Part shown: positions 36,771-45,764 of the stretch, one piece after another
How positions within the stretch are numbered: the first letter of the stretch is position 1
Layout of the letters: every line of letters begins with the position of its first letter
Assembly (NCBI RefSeq): GCF_003148685.1
Contig: NZ_QGGR01000014.1
Location: forward strand, 62,001-126,000
Reading direction: 5' to 3'
DNA length: 64,000 nt
From: Actinoplanes xinjiangensis
GTDB lineage: Bacteria; Actinomycetota; Actinomycetes; Mycobacteriales; Micromonosporaceae
Notes under the pieces: generated by a model
What the model saw: only the letters and a program-made list of their open reading frames with translations
What the model was told of the DNA's origin: nothing
The model's database searches: none
Translations under genes and position numbers: made by a program

Positions 36771-37496
36771 GTGACCGAACGCCTGGACTGGAGCGACCCG
36801 ACCGTACGTGAATGGGACTGCACGGTGGTGTGGTCCGACGCGGCCGACCCGGAGGCGGGCATCGTGCTCGACCGGTCCGCCTTCTACCCGGGTGGGGGCG
36901 GGCAGCCGCCGGACCACGGGGTGCTGCTGTGGGAGGGGGTGCGCACCCGCATCGTCGACACCCGCAAAGGCGACGAGCAGTACCTGATTCCGGCGCCGGG
37001 CGATCCGGTACCGGCGGCCGGGACGACGGTGCGGGGTGCGATCGACGACGACCGGCGGACCAGTCTGATGCGTACCCACTCGGGGTTGCACATTCTCTGC
37101 GGCACCGTGTTCCGTGACTTCGGGGCCCTGGTGACCGGCGGAAACATGCAGCCGGGTGAAGCCCGGATGGACTTCAACCTGCCGGAGGTGCCGCCCGGGT
37201 TCAAACTGGCGCTGGAGGACGCGGTGAACGCGGAGATCACCGCCGACCGCAAGATCGTGGCGCGGGTGCTGCCGCGGGCCGAGGCGCTGGAGATCCCGAC
37301 GCTGGTGCGTACGCAGGACGCGCTGCCGCCGCTGGATCACCCGGAGATCCGGGTGATCGACATCGTGGGCCTGGACGTGCAGGCCGACGGCGGCACCCAT
37401 GTGGCGTCGACCGCTCAGGTCGGCCGGGTCGAGGTGGTGAAGGTGGAGAGCAAGGGCCGGCAGAACCGCCGGGTCCGGATCAGGATCGCGGACTGA
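36771..37496 (+). CDS. Alanyl-tRNA editing protein (AlaX-like)
   Basis: Starts with GTG (VTERLDWSDPTVREWDC). The 241 residues match the free-standing editing domain of alanyl-tRNA synthetase: LDRSAFYPGGGGQPPDHG (about 34-52), the zinc motif HSGLH (about 103-107), GGNMQPGEARMDFN, and DGGTHVAST (about 205). The family hydrolyses Ser- or Gly-tRNA(Ala). The Cys of the usual CGGTHV is Asp here (ADGGTHV), so one zinc ligand is changed, as I believe occurs in some relatives. It probably shares the RAE promoter with helR. Confidence 0.92.
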   Translation: MTERLDWSDPTVREWDCTVVWSDAADPEAGIVLDRSAFYPGGGGQPPDHGVLLWEGVRTRIVDTRKGDEQYLIPAPGDPVPAAGTTVRGAIDDDRRTSLMRTHSGLHILCGTVFRDFGALVTGGNMQPGEARMDFNLPEVPPGFKLALEDAVNAEITADRKIVARVLPRAEALEIPTLVRTQDALPPLDHPEIRVIDIVGLDVQADGGTHVASTAQVGRVEVVKVESKGRQNRRVRIRIAD

Positions 37497-37524
37497 GGGC
37501 GGGTCTGCCGGCCACGAGACGTCG

Positions 37525-38661
37525 TTACTTGATGATCTTGGCGTCCTTGCACGCCGCCTTGTACTTGGCGGTGCACAGGGTGTTGGCGTCCACGAAGCCG
37601 GAGTCGACGACCGACTTGACGTTGGACTTGGTGATGGCCTGCGGCTCCAGCTTCACGAAGGGGATGTAGAGGCCGGACTCCGGGTCCTTCAGCTTGGCCG
37701 GCGCCGACACCTTCGCCTTCTGGAACAGCTTGACCGCCAGGTCGGCGGCGGCGTCCGCCTCCAGCTTCACGTCCTTGAAGATGGTCACGCACTGGTCGCC
37801 GGCGAGGACGTTCTGCAGGCCCTCGACGGTCGCGTCCTGGCCGGTGACCGGCACCCGGCCGTTGAGGCCCTTCTCCCGGAGCACCTCGATGGCCGCGTTG
37901 CCGAGGCCGTCGTTGGCGGCGAGCACACCGCCGATGTTCGGGTACTGCTTGAGCATCAGCGCGAACATCTCGCGGCCCTCGTCGTTGTCCCACTCGGGAA
38001 CGTACTGGTCGGGGCCCTTGGAGAAGGTGCCGTTGTCGTACAGCGTGTTCAGCACGCCGTCGTAGCCGTCCTTGAACAGGTGCGCGTTGTTGTCGCTGAG
38101 CGAGCCGTTGAGCTCGGCGATCACCGGGGTCGCCGGGGCGTCCGGCATGTCCGCCAGGCACTTCTCGAGCGCCTTGGCCTGGAGGAAGCCGACCTTCTCG
38201 TTGTCGAAGCTGACGTACCAGTCGGCGTTGCCGTTCAGGGTCAGCCGGTCGTAGTCGATCACCGGGACGCCACGCGACTTGGCGTCGGCGATGACCGCCT
38301 TGCCGCTGGCCGCGTCCAGGTTCGCGATGATGAGAACCTTGGCGCCCTTGTCGAGCAGGGTGTCGGCGAGCCGCTTGAACTCTTCCTTGTCGCCCTCGGC
38401 GTTGACGATCTGCGCCGAGACGCCCGCCTTCTTGAACGCCGCCTGGAGGTACGCCGGGTCGGAGGTGCTCCAGCGTGCGGAGCTCTTGGTGTCGGGCAGG
38501 ATCACCCCGATGTCGGCGGCGCCGGCGATCTCGGTGCCACCGTTCGACGTCGTCGCGCTATCGCTGCCGGTTTCCCCGGCGTCGCCCCCGTCATCACAGG
38601 CCGTGAGTGTGGCCGTCGTCAGCAGTCCGGCGGCGACCAGGGCGAGCAAAGACTTGCGCAT
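37525..38661 (-). CDS. Sugar ABC substrate-binding lipoprotein, xylose (XylF) type, without partner genes
   Basis: A 378-residue lipoprotein: signal with lipobox TATLTACDD (Cys about 22), then a type-I periplasmic binding fold (IGVILPDTKSSARW, about 50; VLIIANLDAASGKAVIADAKSRGVPVIDYDRL split over about 110-140; GGVLAANDGLGNAAIEVL near 245; VPVTGQDATVEGLQNVLAGDQCVTIFKD near 270-295). These are hallmarks of XylF/ChvE-type D-xylose or multi-sugar binding proteins. Its usual XylG ATPase and XylH permease are not adjacent; the next genes encode an unrelated MalF/MalG-type permease pair. It may serve a remote transporter or act as a sugar sensor. Confidence 0.9.
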   Translation of the reverse strand: MRKSLLALVAAGLLTTATLTACDDGGDAGETGSDSATTSNGGTEIAGAADIGVILPDTKSSARWSTSDPAYLQAAFKKAGVSAQIVNAEGDKEEFKRLADTLLDKGAKVLIIANLDAASGKAVIADAKSRGVPVIDYDRLTLNGNADWYVSFDNEKVGFLQAKALEKCLADMPDAPATPVIAELNGSLSDNNAHLFKDGYDGVLNTLYDNGTFSKGPDQYVPEWDNDEGREMFALMLKQYPNIGGVLAANDGLGNAAIEVLREKGLNGRVPVTGQDATVEGLQNVLAGDQCVTIFKDVKLEADAAADLAVKLFQKAKVSAPAKLKDPESGLYIPFVKLEPQAITKSNVKSVVDSGFVDANTLCTAKYKAACKDAKIIK

Positions 38662-38823
38662 GGCGATAGATGTCCTCTCAGGGTGACCCGAGCTGCGGTG
38701 GGCGCTGAACGGTCCGCCAAGTATCGGTCAACGCACAACGTGATCATCATCGGGTTGGGGGCCGGAGAACAAGATTATTCATTTCTCTGTGCTTACTGCC
38801 AACAATCACTGTCTGTGATCGCG

Positions 38824-39690
38824 TCATCCCTTATCCGCACCGGCCGTCAGTCCTTCGGTGAGTAACCGTTCGGCCGCGAAGAATATGATCAGGATCGGCA
38901 GGGTGAGCACCACGGAACCGGCCATCAGGACCGTCTTGCTCACCTCGATGCCGCCGGAGAGCTGCGCGAGGCCCAGCGAGACCGTCCAGTCGGCTCGATC
39001 TTCCACCAGGAAGAGCAGCGCGAACAGGAATTCGTTCCACGCGATCATGAATACGTACAGGGCATTCGCCATGACCGCCGGAGCGGCCAGCGGCAGCACC
39101 ACCTTCCGCAGCGTCTGGAGCCGGCCGGATCCGTCCACCGCGGCCGCCTCCTCGAGACTGGCCGGAATCGTGGTGAGGTAGTTGCGCAGCATGTAGATCG
39201 AGACGGGGACGGTCTGCGCGATGTAGACCAGGGTCAGGCCACCCAGCGAACCGCGCAGTCCCAGCCGGGTGAAGAGCACGAACAGCGGGATCGCCAGCAG
39301 GATCGACGGGAACAGGTAGACCGCCAGGAACAGGAAGTGCACCTGCCGGCGGCCGAAGAAACGGAGCCGGGCCACCGCGTACGCCCCGGGGATCGACACC
39401 AGCAGGGTGAGCAGCGTCGCGGCCACCGAGACGATCGCCGAGTTCGTCAGCAGCCGCAGGAATCCCTGTCCGCCGTCCTCGGTCGGGGTGAGCACCTCGC
39501 GGTAGGTGCGCAGCGTCCACTCCGACGGCCCCAGCCACAACCGGCCCGGATGCTGGAGCAGCTCCTCGATCGGCCGGACCGAGAGCAGCAGCATGTAGAG
39601 GAACGGGAAGAGCGTGATCACCGCCAGCACCGTGATCACGATCGGCCGCAGCACCCGGAGCACCCGCATCTCCACCGAAGCGCGGTCCAT
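38824..39690 (-). CDS. Carbohydrate ABC permease, MalG type
   Basis: The ATG at 39690 follows GGAGGACTG on the minus strand and overlaps the preceding stop by one base. The 288-residue inner-membrane protein has six helices and the EAA loop (SLEEAAAVDGSGRLQTLRKVVLPLAAP, in two parts about 175-200). It opens the translocation path with its MalF-type partner; the motor ATPase is absent from the operon. It is the last gene of SBP-MalF-MalG; its stop lies 160 bases before the XylF-type gene's start region. Confidence 0.92.
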   Translation of the reverse strand: MDRASVEMRVLRVLRPIVITVLAVITLFPFLYMLLLSVRPIEELLQHPGRLWLGPSEWTLRTYREVLTPTEDGGQGFLRLLTNSAIVSVAATLLTLLVSIPGAYAVARLRFFGRRQVHFLFLAVYLFPSILLAIPLFVLFTRLGLRGSLGGLTLVYIAQTVPVSIYMLRNYLTTIPASLEEAAAVDGSGRLQTLRKVVLPLAAPAVMANALYVFMIAWNEFLFALLFLVEDRADWTVSLGLAQLSGGIEVSKTVLMAGSVVLTLPILIIFFAAERLLTEGLTAGADKG

Positions 39691-40589
39691 CAGTCCTCCA
39701 CTCTCGGAGCGAGAAAACGCAGATAGACGATCAGCAGCACGACCAGCCCGGCGGCCAGGACCAGCGCCTGGGCGGCCGCGGCGCCGATGTCGAACCGGGC
39801 GGTCAGGAACTCGTACACCCGCACGCTGACCACCTGCGTACCGGCGCTGCCGCCGGTGAGCAGATAGACGTCGTCGAACTTGTTGAACGTCATGATGAAC
39901 CGCAGCACGCTCAGCAGGGCGATCACCGCCCCCAGCTGGGGCAGCAGGATGTGCCGGAAGATCTGGGTCGGGGCGGCGCCGTCGACCCGTGCCGCCTCCT
40001 CCAACTCGGCCGGCACCGCCTGGAGCCGGGCCAGCAGGAACAGGAACGCGAACGGGAAGTACCGCCACGTCTCGAACGCGATCACGGTGAACAGCGCGTA
40101 CTCCCGCTGACTCAGGAACGCGATCGGCCGGTCCCAGTCCAGGAACCGCACGCCCCAGTCGTTGACCAGCCCGAACTGGGGACTGAGCAGGACGTTCCAG
40201 ACGAACGCCACGGCCACCACCGGCGCCACGTAGGGCAGCAGCACCGAGGCGCGCACCATCGTCCGGCCCCGGAACCGGCCACGCAGGGCGAGCGCGGCGA
40301 CCAGGCCGATGGCGATCGAGCCGAAGGTGGAGCCGACCGTGTAGACCAGGGTGGTCCACAGCGACGACCAGAACCCCGGCGACGTCAGGACGGTCTCCAG
40401 GTTCGCCCACGTCCAGTCGCCGAACACCCCGGCCCGGCGCAGGTTGATCAGCCGGATCCGCTGGAAGGCCAGCATGATCGTCCACAGGATCGGGAGGATC
40501 ACCACGACCACGACGACGACCAGCGTCGGCGACAGGTAGGCCAGCCCGGCCCGGTTCTCCCGCTGCCGGGCGGTGAGCTGCCGGGTCAT
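39690..40589 (-). CDS. Carbohydrate ABC permease, MalF type
   Basis: The 299-residue membrane protein starts MTRQLTARQRENRAGLAYLS and has six helices and an EAA loop (LEEAARVDGAAPTQIFRHILLP, in parts near 195-215). Its start overlaps the binding-protein stop by four bases (ATGA), its stop overlaps the MalG start by one base. It forms the heteromeric channel with the downstream permease. Confidence 0.92.
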   Translation of the reverse strand: MTRQLTARQRENRAGLAYLSPTLVVVVVVVILPILWTIMLAFQRIRLINLRRAGVFGDWTWANLETVLTSPGFWSSLWTTLVYTVGSTFGSIAIGLVAALALRGRFRGRTMVRASVLLPYVAPVVAVAFVWNVLLSPQFGLVNDWGVRFLDWDRPIAFLSQREYALFTVIAFETWRYFPFAFLFLLARLQAVPAELEEAARVDGAAPTQIFRHILLPQLGAVIALLSVLRFIMTFNKFDDVYLLTGGSAGTQVVSVRVYEFLTARFDIGAAAAQALVLAAGLVVLLIVYLRFLAPRVED

Positions 40590-41944
40590 TCCAGCGACTT
40601 CTGGATGGCGCGGACGTCGTCGGCGGCCCGCTTGGCGGCGCCCGCGGCGTCCACCTCGCCGCCGGCCAGAGCACTCAGGGACTTGGGTACGGGCAACTCG
40701 CCCAGAGTGGCACCGACCAGCGCGCCCTGCTTCTCCGGGAATCCCCAGCGCTGGAACGTGCCGGGGCTGTCCCGTAGTGCCGTGAGCACGTCGGCCGGAT
40801 AGACCTCGGCGAGCGGCTTCTTGGTGTCCACCCCGGCCGGCAGGCTGTTCCAGTCGGCCGCGCCCGGCCGGACCGGGATCTTGCCCTCCGGAGCGATGCC
40901 CAGCCAGTCGGCGTACCCCTCGTTCATCATGTACGCCACGAACCGCTTCGCCTGCTCCGAGCGCGGGCTGTCGCGGGTGATCGCCCAGCTGGTGATCTCG
41001 CCGTACTGCGCCGGCTGTCCGTCCGGGCCGGACACCGCGGTGACCACGCCGGTGTTCTTCGCCAACCACTGCGGGTCGCCGGCACACTGCGGGCAGGTCG
41101 GCAGGGCGTCGTTGCGCAGCCCGGCCAGTTCGTCCAGCAGGAACGACGACCAGACGATCATGGCCGCCTTCCCGGAGAAGTAGGTGGCCCGGGTGGTGTC
41201 GACGTCCTGCGCGCCCGGGACCGACCACTTCGTCACCAGGTCGGCGTAGAACTGGAACGACGCCACACAGGCCGGGGAGTCCAGCTGGACCGCCTTGGCG
41301 TCGTCGACCAGGCGGCAGCCGTTGCCGAGCGCCAGGTTCTCGAACGACTGCTGGGTGAAGGCGTCGTTGCCGACGGTGGCGAGCGTGATGCCGGCGACGT
41401 CCTTCGTGTTCAGTTTCTGCGCGGCGGCGCGGATCGCGTCGTAGGTGTCCGGGCGCGGCAGACCGGCCGCCTCGAACAGGTCCTTGCGGTAGAACAGCAG
41501 CTGCGCCCAGCCGTCCGACGGCACCGCCAGCTGGGCACCGTCCTGGCTGGTCAGCTCCAGCGCCCGGCCGGTGAACCCGTCCCGGCCCAGCTGGTCGACG
41601 ACGGCACCGGCGGCGGCGGTGTCGACCAGCTCGTTGGTGTGCATCTGCGCCACCGCGGCCAGCGGCAGCGCGCCCACCACGTCGGGCAGCGTGCCGGCCG
41701 CCGCGGCGTTGGTGATCAGGCTGCTGAACTGGTTCTCGTCGGTGGCGACCAGTTTCACCGGGATCCCCGTCTCGGCCGTGAACCGGTCCACGATCCGCTG
41801 GGTGGCCTGCACCCGGTCGGTCAGGTTCTCCAGGCTCCACACCGTGAGCGTCGGATCATCCGGATCACTGCCGCCACCACCGCATCCGGCCAGCGCCAGG
41901 AGCAGCGCCGCCGACCCGGCTGTCCACCTCGACCACTTCGTCAT
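40586..41944 (-). CDS. Sugar ABC substrate-binding lipoprotein, family 1 type
   Basis: A 452-residue lipoprotein (lipobox ALAGCGGGG, Cys about 21) with a maltose-type binding fold: LTVWSLENLTDRVQATQRIVDRFTAETGIPVKLV in two parts (about 33-65), LPDVVGALPL, GWAQLLFYRKDLFEAAGL (about 150-167), and EYADWLG-like C-lobe sequence near 355. It delivers an oligosaccharide, identity unknown, to the following MalF/MalG pair. Only about 90 bases separate it from the end of the upstream aldehyde dehydrogenase gene, so a promoter must lie there or the genes are co-transcribed. Confidence 0.92.
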   Translation of the reverse strand: MTKWSRWTAGSAALLLALAGCGGGGSDPDDPTLTVWSLENLTDRVQATQRIVDRFTAETGIPVKLVATDENQFSSLITNAAAAGTLPDVVGALPLAAVAQMHTNELVDTAAAGAVVDQLGRDGFTGRALELTSQDGAQLAVPSDGWAQLLFYRKDLFEAAGLPRPDTYDAIRAAAQKLNTKDVAGITLATVGNDAFTQQSFENLALGNGCRLVDDAKAVQLDSPACVASFQFYADLVTKWSVPGAQDVDTTRATYFSGKAAMIVWSSFLLDELAGLRNDALPTCPQCAGDPQWLAKNTGVVTAVSGPDGQPAQYGEITSWAITRDSPRSEQAKRFVAYMMNEGYADWLGIAPEGKIPVRPGAADWNSLPAGVDTKKPLAEVYPADVLTALRDSPGTFQRWGFPEKQGALVGATLGELPVPKSLSALAGGEVDAAGAAKRAADDVRAIQKSLE

Positions 41945-42036
41945 GAGATGCCGTCCCCCGTCACCGATGGGCTATATCCATGACCGTAAGTCCGACGGCC
42001 GGGTCGCGCGACTCGACAGCGGCTACCGCCGGATAC

Positions 42037-43464
42037 TCACCAGTCGACCGCGATGTACTTCGACTCCAGGTACTCCAGCAGGCCGTCGTGGCCACCCTCC
42101 CGGCCGATGCCGCTCTGCTTCACCCCGCCGAACGGTGCCGCCGGGTCACTGACCAGGCCACGGTTGATGCCCACCATGCCTGCCTCGATCGCCTCGCTCA
42201 CCCGCAGGCCGCGCGCCAGGTCGCCGGTGTAGACGTACGCCACCAGGCCGTACTCGGTGTCGTTGGCCAGCCGCACGGCCTCGGCCTCACCGGTGAACGT
42301 CACGACCGGCGCCACCGGGCCGAAGATCTCCTGCCGCAGGATCGGCGCGTCCGCGGACACCCCGGTCAGCACCGTCGGCGGGTAGTAGAAACCCGGCCCG
42401 TCCGGCCGGCTGCCACCGGTCACCGCCTCCGCGCCGCCGTCCAGGGCGCCCCTGACCAACTCGTCCACCTTCGCCACGGTGTCCTCGTTGACCAGCGGGC
42501 CGACCTGCGTCTTCTCGTCCGTCCCCGGGCCCACCACCAGCGCCGACATGCGCTGCGCCAGCCGCCGGGCGAACTCGCCGGCGATCGGCGCCTCGACGAA
42601 GAACCGGTTGGCCGCCGTGCACGCCTCCCCGCCGTTGCGCATCTTCGCGATCATCGCCCCGTCCACCGCGGCGTCCAGGTCGGCGTCGGCGAACACCACG
42701 AACGGCGCGTTGCCGCCGAGCTCCATCGACGTGTTCACCACGTTCTCCGCGGCCTGCGCCAGCAGGATCCGGCCCACCTCGGTCGAGCCGGTGAACGACA
42801 GCTTGCGCACCCGGGCGTCGCGCAGCATCGCCGACACCACCCTGCCCGAGCTGCGGGACGGCACCACGTTCACCACGCCCTCGGGCACGCCGGCCTCGGC
42901 CAGGATCGCGGCCATGGCCAGCGCCGTCAGCGGGGTGTCGCTGGCCGGTTTCAGGATCACGGTGCAGCCCGCCGCCAGCGCCGGGCCGATCTTGCGGGTG
43001 GCCATCGCGGCCGGGAAGTTCCACGGCGTCACCAGCACACACACCCCGACCGGCTGCCGGACGACCAGGATCCGGTTGGCACCGGACGGGGCGGTGGCGA
43101 TCGCCCCGTCGCCGCGGACCGCCTCCTCGGCGAACCAGCGGAAGAACTCGGCGGCGTACGTCACCTCGCCCTTCGCGTCGACGAGCGCCTTGCCGTTCTC
43201 CAGGCTGATCAGTTTCGCCAGCTCCGAGGCGCGGTCGGTCATCAGCTCGAAGGCCTTGCGGAGCACCTCCGACCGGACCCTCGGAGGGGTCGACGCCCAC
43301 CCCGGGCCCGCCGCGGCCGCCGCCTCCACCGCGGCGATCGCCTCCGCCTCGCCGCCGTCGGCGACCGAGGCGATCGTGTCGCCGGTCGCCGGGTCGAGCA
43401 CGTCGAACCGGGCACCCGACGACGCGGGCACCCACTTCCCGGCGATGAAAAGGTCGGTCTCCAC
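42037..43464 (-). CDS. gabD: NAD(P)-dependent succinate-semialdehyde dehydrogenase
   Basis: GTG start with AAGGAG six bases upstream; 475 residues. ALDH signatures: VTPWNFPAAMATRKIGPAL (about 140-160), the glutamate motif MELGGNAPF (about 240) and the catalytic Cys in NGGEACTAANRFF (about 275). Sequence features such as NEDTVAKVDELV and GVKQSGIGREGGHDG fit the GabD group, converting succinate semialdehyde to succinate in GABA breakdown. No GABA transaminase is adjacent, so a broader aldehyde role is possible. Confidence 0.9.
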   Translation of the reverse strand: METDLFIAGKWVPASSGARFDVLDPATGDTIASVADGGEAEAIAAVEAAAAAGPGWASTPPRVRSEVLRKAFELMTDRASELAKLISLENGKALVDAKGEVTYAAEFFRWFAEEAVRGDGAIATAPSGANRILVVRQPVGVCVLVTPWNFPAAMATRKIGPALAAGCTVILKPASDTPLTALAMAAILAEAGVPEGVVNVVPSRSSGRVVSAMLRDARVRKLSFTGSTEVGRILLAQAAENVVNTSMELGGNAPFVVFADADLDAAVDGAMIAKMRNGGEACTAANRFFVEAPIAGEFARRLAQRMSALVVGPGTDEKTQVGPLVNEDTVAKVDELVRGALDGGAEAVTGGSRPDGPGFYYPPTVLTGVSADAPILRQEIFGPVAPVVTFTGEAEAVRLANDTEYGLVAYVYTGDLARGLRVSEAIEAGMVGINRGLVSDPAAPFGGVKQSGIGREGGHDGLLEYLESKYIAVDW

Positions 43465-43615
43465 AACGGCTCCTTCACGTTCGCGGCTCTGCTACGCCCC
43501 AGCATTCCCCGGTTCCCCGCCCCCTGCCACGCTTCCGGGGCGCCCGAGGCTGTGGGAAGGCTGAGCATCACGGCCGGGAAGTGTGATTCCGGTGCCCGCT
43601 GGGCACACTGGATGC

Positions 43616-43771
43616 ATGGCAACCATCACGCAGCGCATCCAGGCCTTCCTGAGCAGTCCCCGCGGCCGTCAGCTCACCGAGCAGGGCCGTCGGCAGCTCG
43701 CCAAGCCGGAGAACCAGCAGCGGCTCCGCAACCTGTTCGCCCGCTTCCAGAACCGGTCCCACCGCCGCTGA
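43616..43771 (+). CDS. Small basic protein, 51 residues
   Basis: The ATG at 43616 starts MATITQRIQAFLSSPRGRQL; the remainder is a basic, Gln-rich amphipathic helix (TEQGRRQLAKPENQQRLRNL) ending SHRR. It is too short to classify. The sequence resembles small conserved proteins seen in related actinomycetes, from memory. It lies 3 bases before the GH13 gene, suggesting coupled expression. Confidence 0.65.
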   Translation: MATITQRIQAFLSSPRGRQLTEQGRRQLAKPENQQRLRNLFARFQNRSHRR

Positions 43772-43774
43772 CCG

Positions 43775-45229
43775 GTGTGGTGGCGCGACGGCGTCGTCTA
43801 CCAGGTCTATCCGCGTTCCTTCGCGGACGCCTCCGGAGACGGCGTCGGCGACCTCGCGGGCCTCACCGCCCGCCTCGGGCACATCGCCGCACTCGGCGCC
43901 GACGCGATCTGGCTGACGCCGTTCCAGCGGTCACCGCAGGCCGACCACGGGTACGACGTGAGCGACTACACCGACGTCGACCCGCTCTTCGGTGACCTGG
44001 CGGCCTTCGACGCCCTGGTGGCCCGTGCCCACGGCCTCGGTCTGCGGGTCATCGTCGACATCGTGCCCAACCACTGCTCCGACCGGCACCCGCTGTTCCG
44101 GGCCGCGCTGGCCGGCGATCCGTCGGCCCGCGCCCGTTTCCACTTCGCCCCGGCCCCGAACAACTGGCCCAGCGTGTTCGGCGGCCCCGCCTGGACACAG
44201 GTCGCCGACGGATCCTGGTACCTGCACCTGTACGCACCGGAACAGCCCGACTGGAACTGGCGCGACCCGCGTACCGCCCCGTTCTTCGACGACGTGCTCC
44301 GCTTCTGGCTGGACCGCGGCGTCGACGGCCTGCGCATCGACGTCGCCCACGGCCTGTTCAAGGCGCCCGGCCTGCCGTCGCTGCCGGCCGGCACGATCGG
44401 CGAGCCCGGCCGGCTGCGTGGTAACCCGTACGCCTGCGACCAGCCCGAGACGATCCAGGTCTACCGCCGATGGCGGACGATCACCGACGGGTACGATCCG
44501 CCGCGCGCCCTGATCGGCGAGGTCAACCTCGACCCGCACCGGGCCGCCCGCTACGTCGGCGAGGACCGTCTGCACCAGGCGTTCGCCTTCGAGTTCCTGC
44601 TGGCCCCGTGGGACGCCGGTGCCTGGCACGACACCGCCGCCCGCCTGCTCGCCCACCGCCCGGTGACCTGGGTCGTCGAGAACCACGACGTGGTACGCAC
44701 GGCGACCCGCTACGGCAACGCGGCCCGCGCCCGCGCCGCCCTGCTGACCATCCTCGGCCTGCCCGGTGCCGCGTACCTCTACCAGGGCCAGGAGTACAGC
44801 CTGCCGGAGGCCGACGTGCCCGCCGCCGCCCGTCAGGACCCGGCCTGGAACCGGTCCGGCTTCTCCCGCGACGGCTGCCGGGTGCCGCTGCCCTGGCCGG
44901 ACGGCTTCTCCCCACCCGGCTCGGCGCAGGAGTGGCTGCCGGTCCCGCCCGGCTGGTCCGCCCATCTCACGTCACCGACGCTGCCGCTGACCCGTGAGGC
45001 GATCGCCCTGCGCCGCCGCCTGCGCCTCTCCCCCGACGACCCGGTCGCCTGGTCGGTGGACCACGACGCCCGCCTGATCGCCCGCCGCCCGGCGTTCACG
45101 CTCACGGTCGCCATGGGCACCACCCCGGCCCCCCTGCCTCCGGGCCGCCTGCTGCTGACCAGCGGCCCGCTCACCGCCGGTGGCCTGCTGCCACCGGACA
45201 CCGCCGCCTGGCTGACCCCGCCCACCTGA
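43775..45229 (+). CDS. GH13 alpha-glucosidase / alpha-amylase family enzyme
   Basis: GTG start; 484 residues with no signal peptide, so it is cytoplasmic. The barrel begins WWRDGVVYQVYPRSFADA. Conserved regions: VIVDIVPNHCSD (about 90), GLRIDVAHGLFK with the nucleophile Asp (about 188), LIGEVN with the acid/base Glu (about 248) and VENHDVVRTATRYG (about 305). The pattern matches oligo-1,6-/alpha-1,4-glucosidase-type members. It probably hydrolyses imported malto- or isomalto-oligosaccharides, which fits the nearby sugar ABC operons. The C-terminal domain is short. Confidence 0.92.
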   Translation: MWWRDGVVYQVYPRSFADASGDGVGDLAGLTARLGHIAALGADAIWLTPFQRSPQADHGYDVSDYTDVDPLFGDLAAFDALVARAHGLGLRVIVDIVPNHCSDRHPLFRAALAGDPSARARFHFAPAPNNWPSVFGGPAWTQVADGSWYLHLYAPEQPDWNWRDPRTAPFFDDVLRFWLDRGVDGLRIDVAHGLFKAPGLPSLPAGTIGEPGRLRGNPYACDQPETIQVYRRWRTITDGYDPPRALIGEVNLDPHRAARYVGEDRLHQAFAFEFLLAPWDAGAWHDTAARLLAHRPVTWVVENHDVVRTATRYGNAARARAALLTILGLPGAAYLYQGQEYSLPEADVPAAARQDPAWNRSGFSRDGCRVPLPWPDGFSPPGSAQEWLPVPPGWSAHLTSPTLPLTREAIALRRRLRLSPDDPVAWSVDHDARLIARRPAFTLTVAMGTTPAPLPPGRLLLTSGPLTAGGLLPPDTAAWLTPPT

Positions 45230-45274
45230 TCACTCCCGCCCGGGGCCGCGCCGGCAGTCGGTAGGGTGTCGGCC

Positions 45275-45742
45275 GTGGCTGTTCTCATCGATGTGGCGGC
45301 GTTCCGCGGTTCCGTTCCCGCCGAGATCACCGAGGCCGCGGAGCGGCTGCTCGACCTGGGTGACGTCGCCGATCCCGAGCCGGTGGGCGGCGGGGCGCGG
45401 GCCGTGGTGACCGACGGCGCGAGCCGGTTCGAGCCGTGGGTGGGTGTGGTCGACCGGGCGTTCACCGGCGACTGCGACTGTCCGGCCGATCCGGGCGACG
45501 ACGGCCTCTGCGTCCACGCGGTCGCGGTGGCGCTGGCCGCCTTCGAGGACGGCATCCGGTTCGCCGCGGCCGGGATCCCGCACGGCGAGGACACCACCGA
45601 GCCGGGACGCGCGGATCTGCGGCGGGCGGCCGAGGCTCTGGACCCGCGGGAGCTGACCGGGCTCGTGATCGAGCAGGCGCTGCGCGATCCCCTGTTCGCG
45701 GCGCGACTGCTCGATGCGGGCGCGGAACGGTCCGGCGACTGA
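45275..45742 (+). CDS. SWIM zinc-finger protein
   Basis: Start chosen at the GTG at 45275; a GTG nine bases upstream is the alternative. The 155-residue protein carries the SWIM motif CxC-x(n)-CxH (CDCPADPGDDGLCVH, about 68-82) with a preceding beta strand, then a helical acidic tail. SWIM domains bind zinc and DNA or protein; here the domain stands alone and the role is unknown. Confidence 0.82.
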   Translation: MAVLIDVAAFRGSVPAEITEAAERLLDLGDVADPEPVGGGARAVVTDGASRFEPWVGVVDRAFTGDCDCPADPGDDGLCVHAVAVALAAFEDGIRFAAAGIPHGEDTTEPGRADLRRAAEALDPRELTGLVIEQALRDPLFAARLLDAGAERSGD

Positions 45743-45764
45743 CGCGACGCGGCGTGACCGGCGG

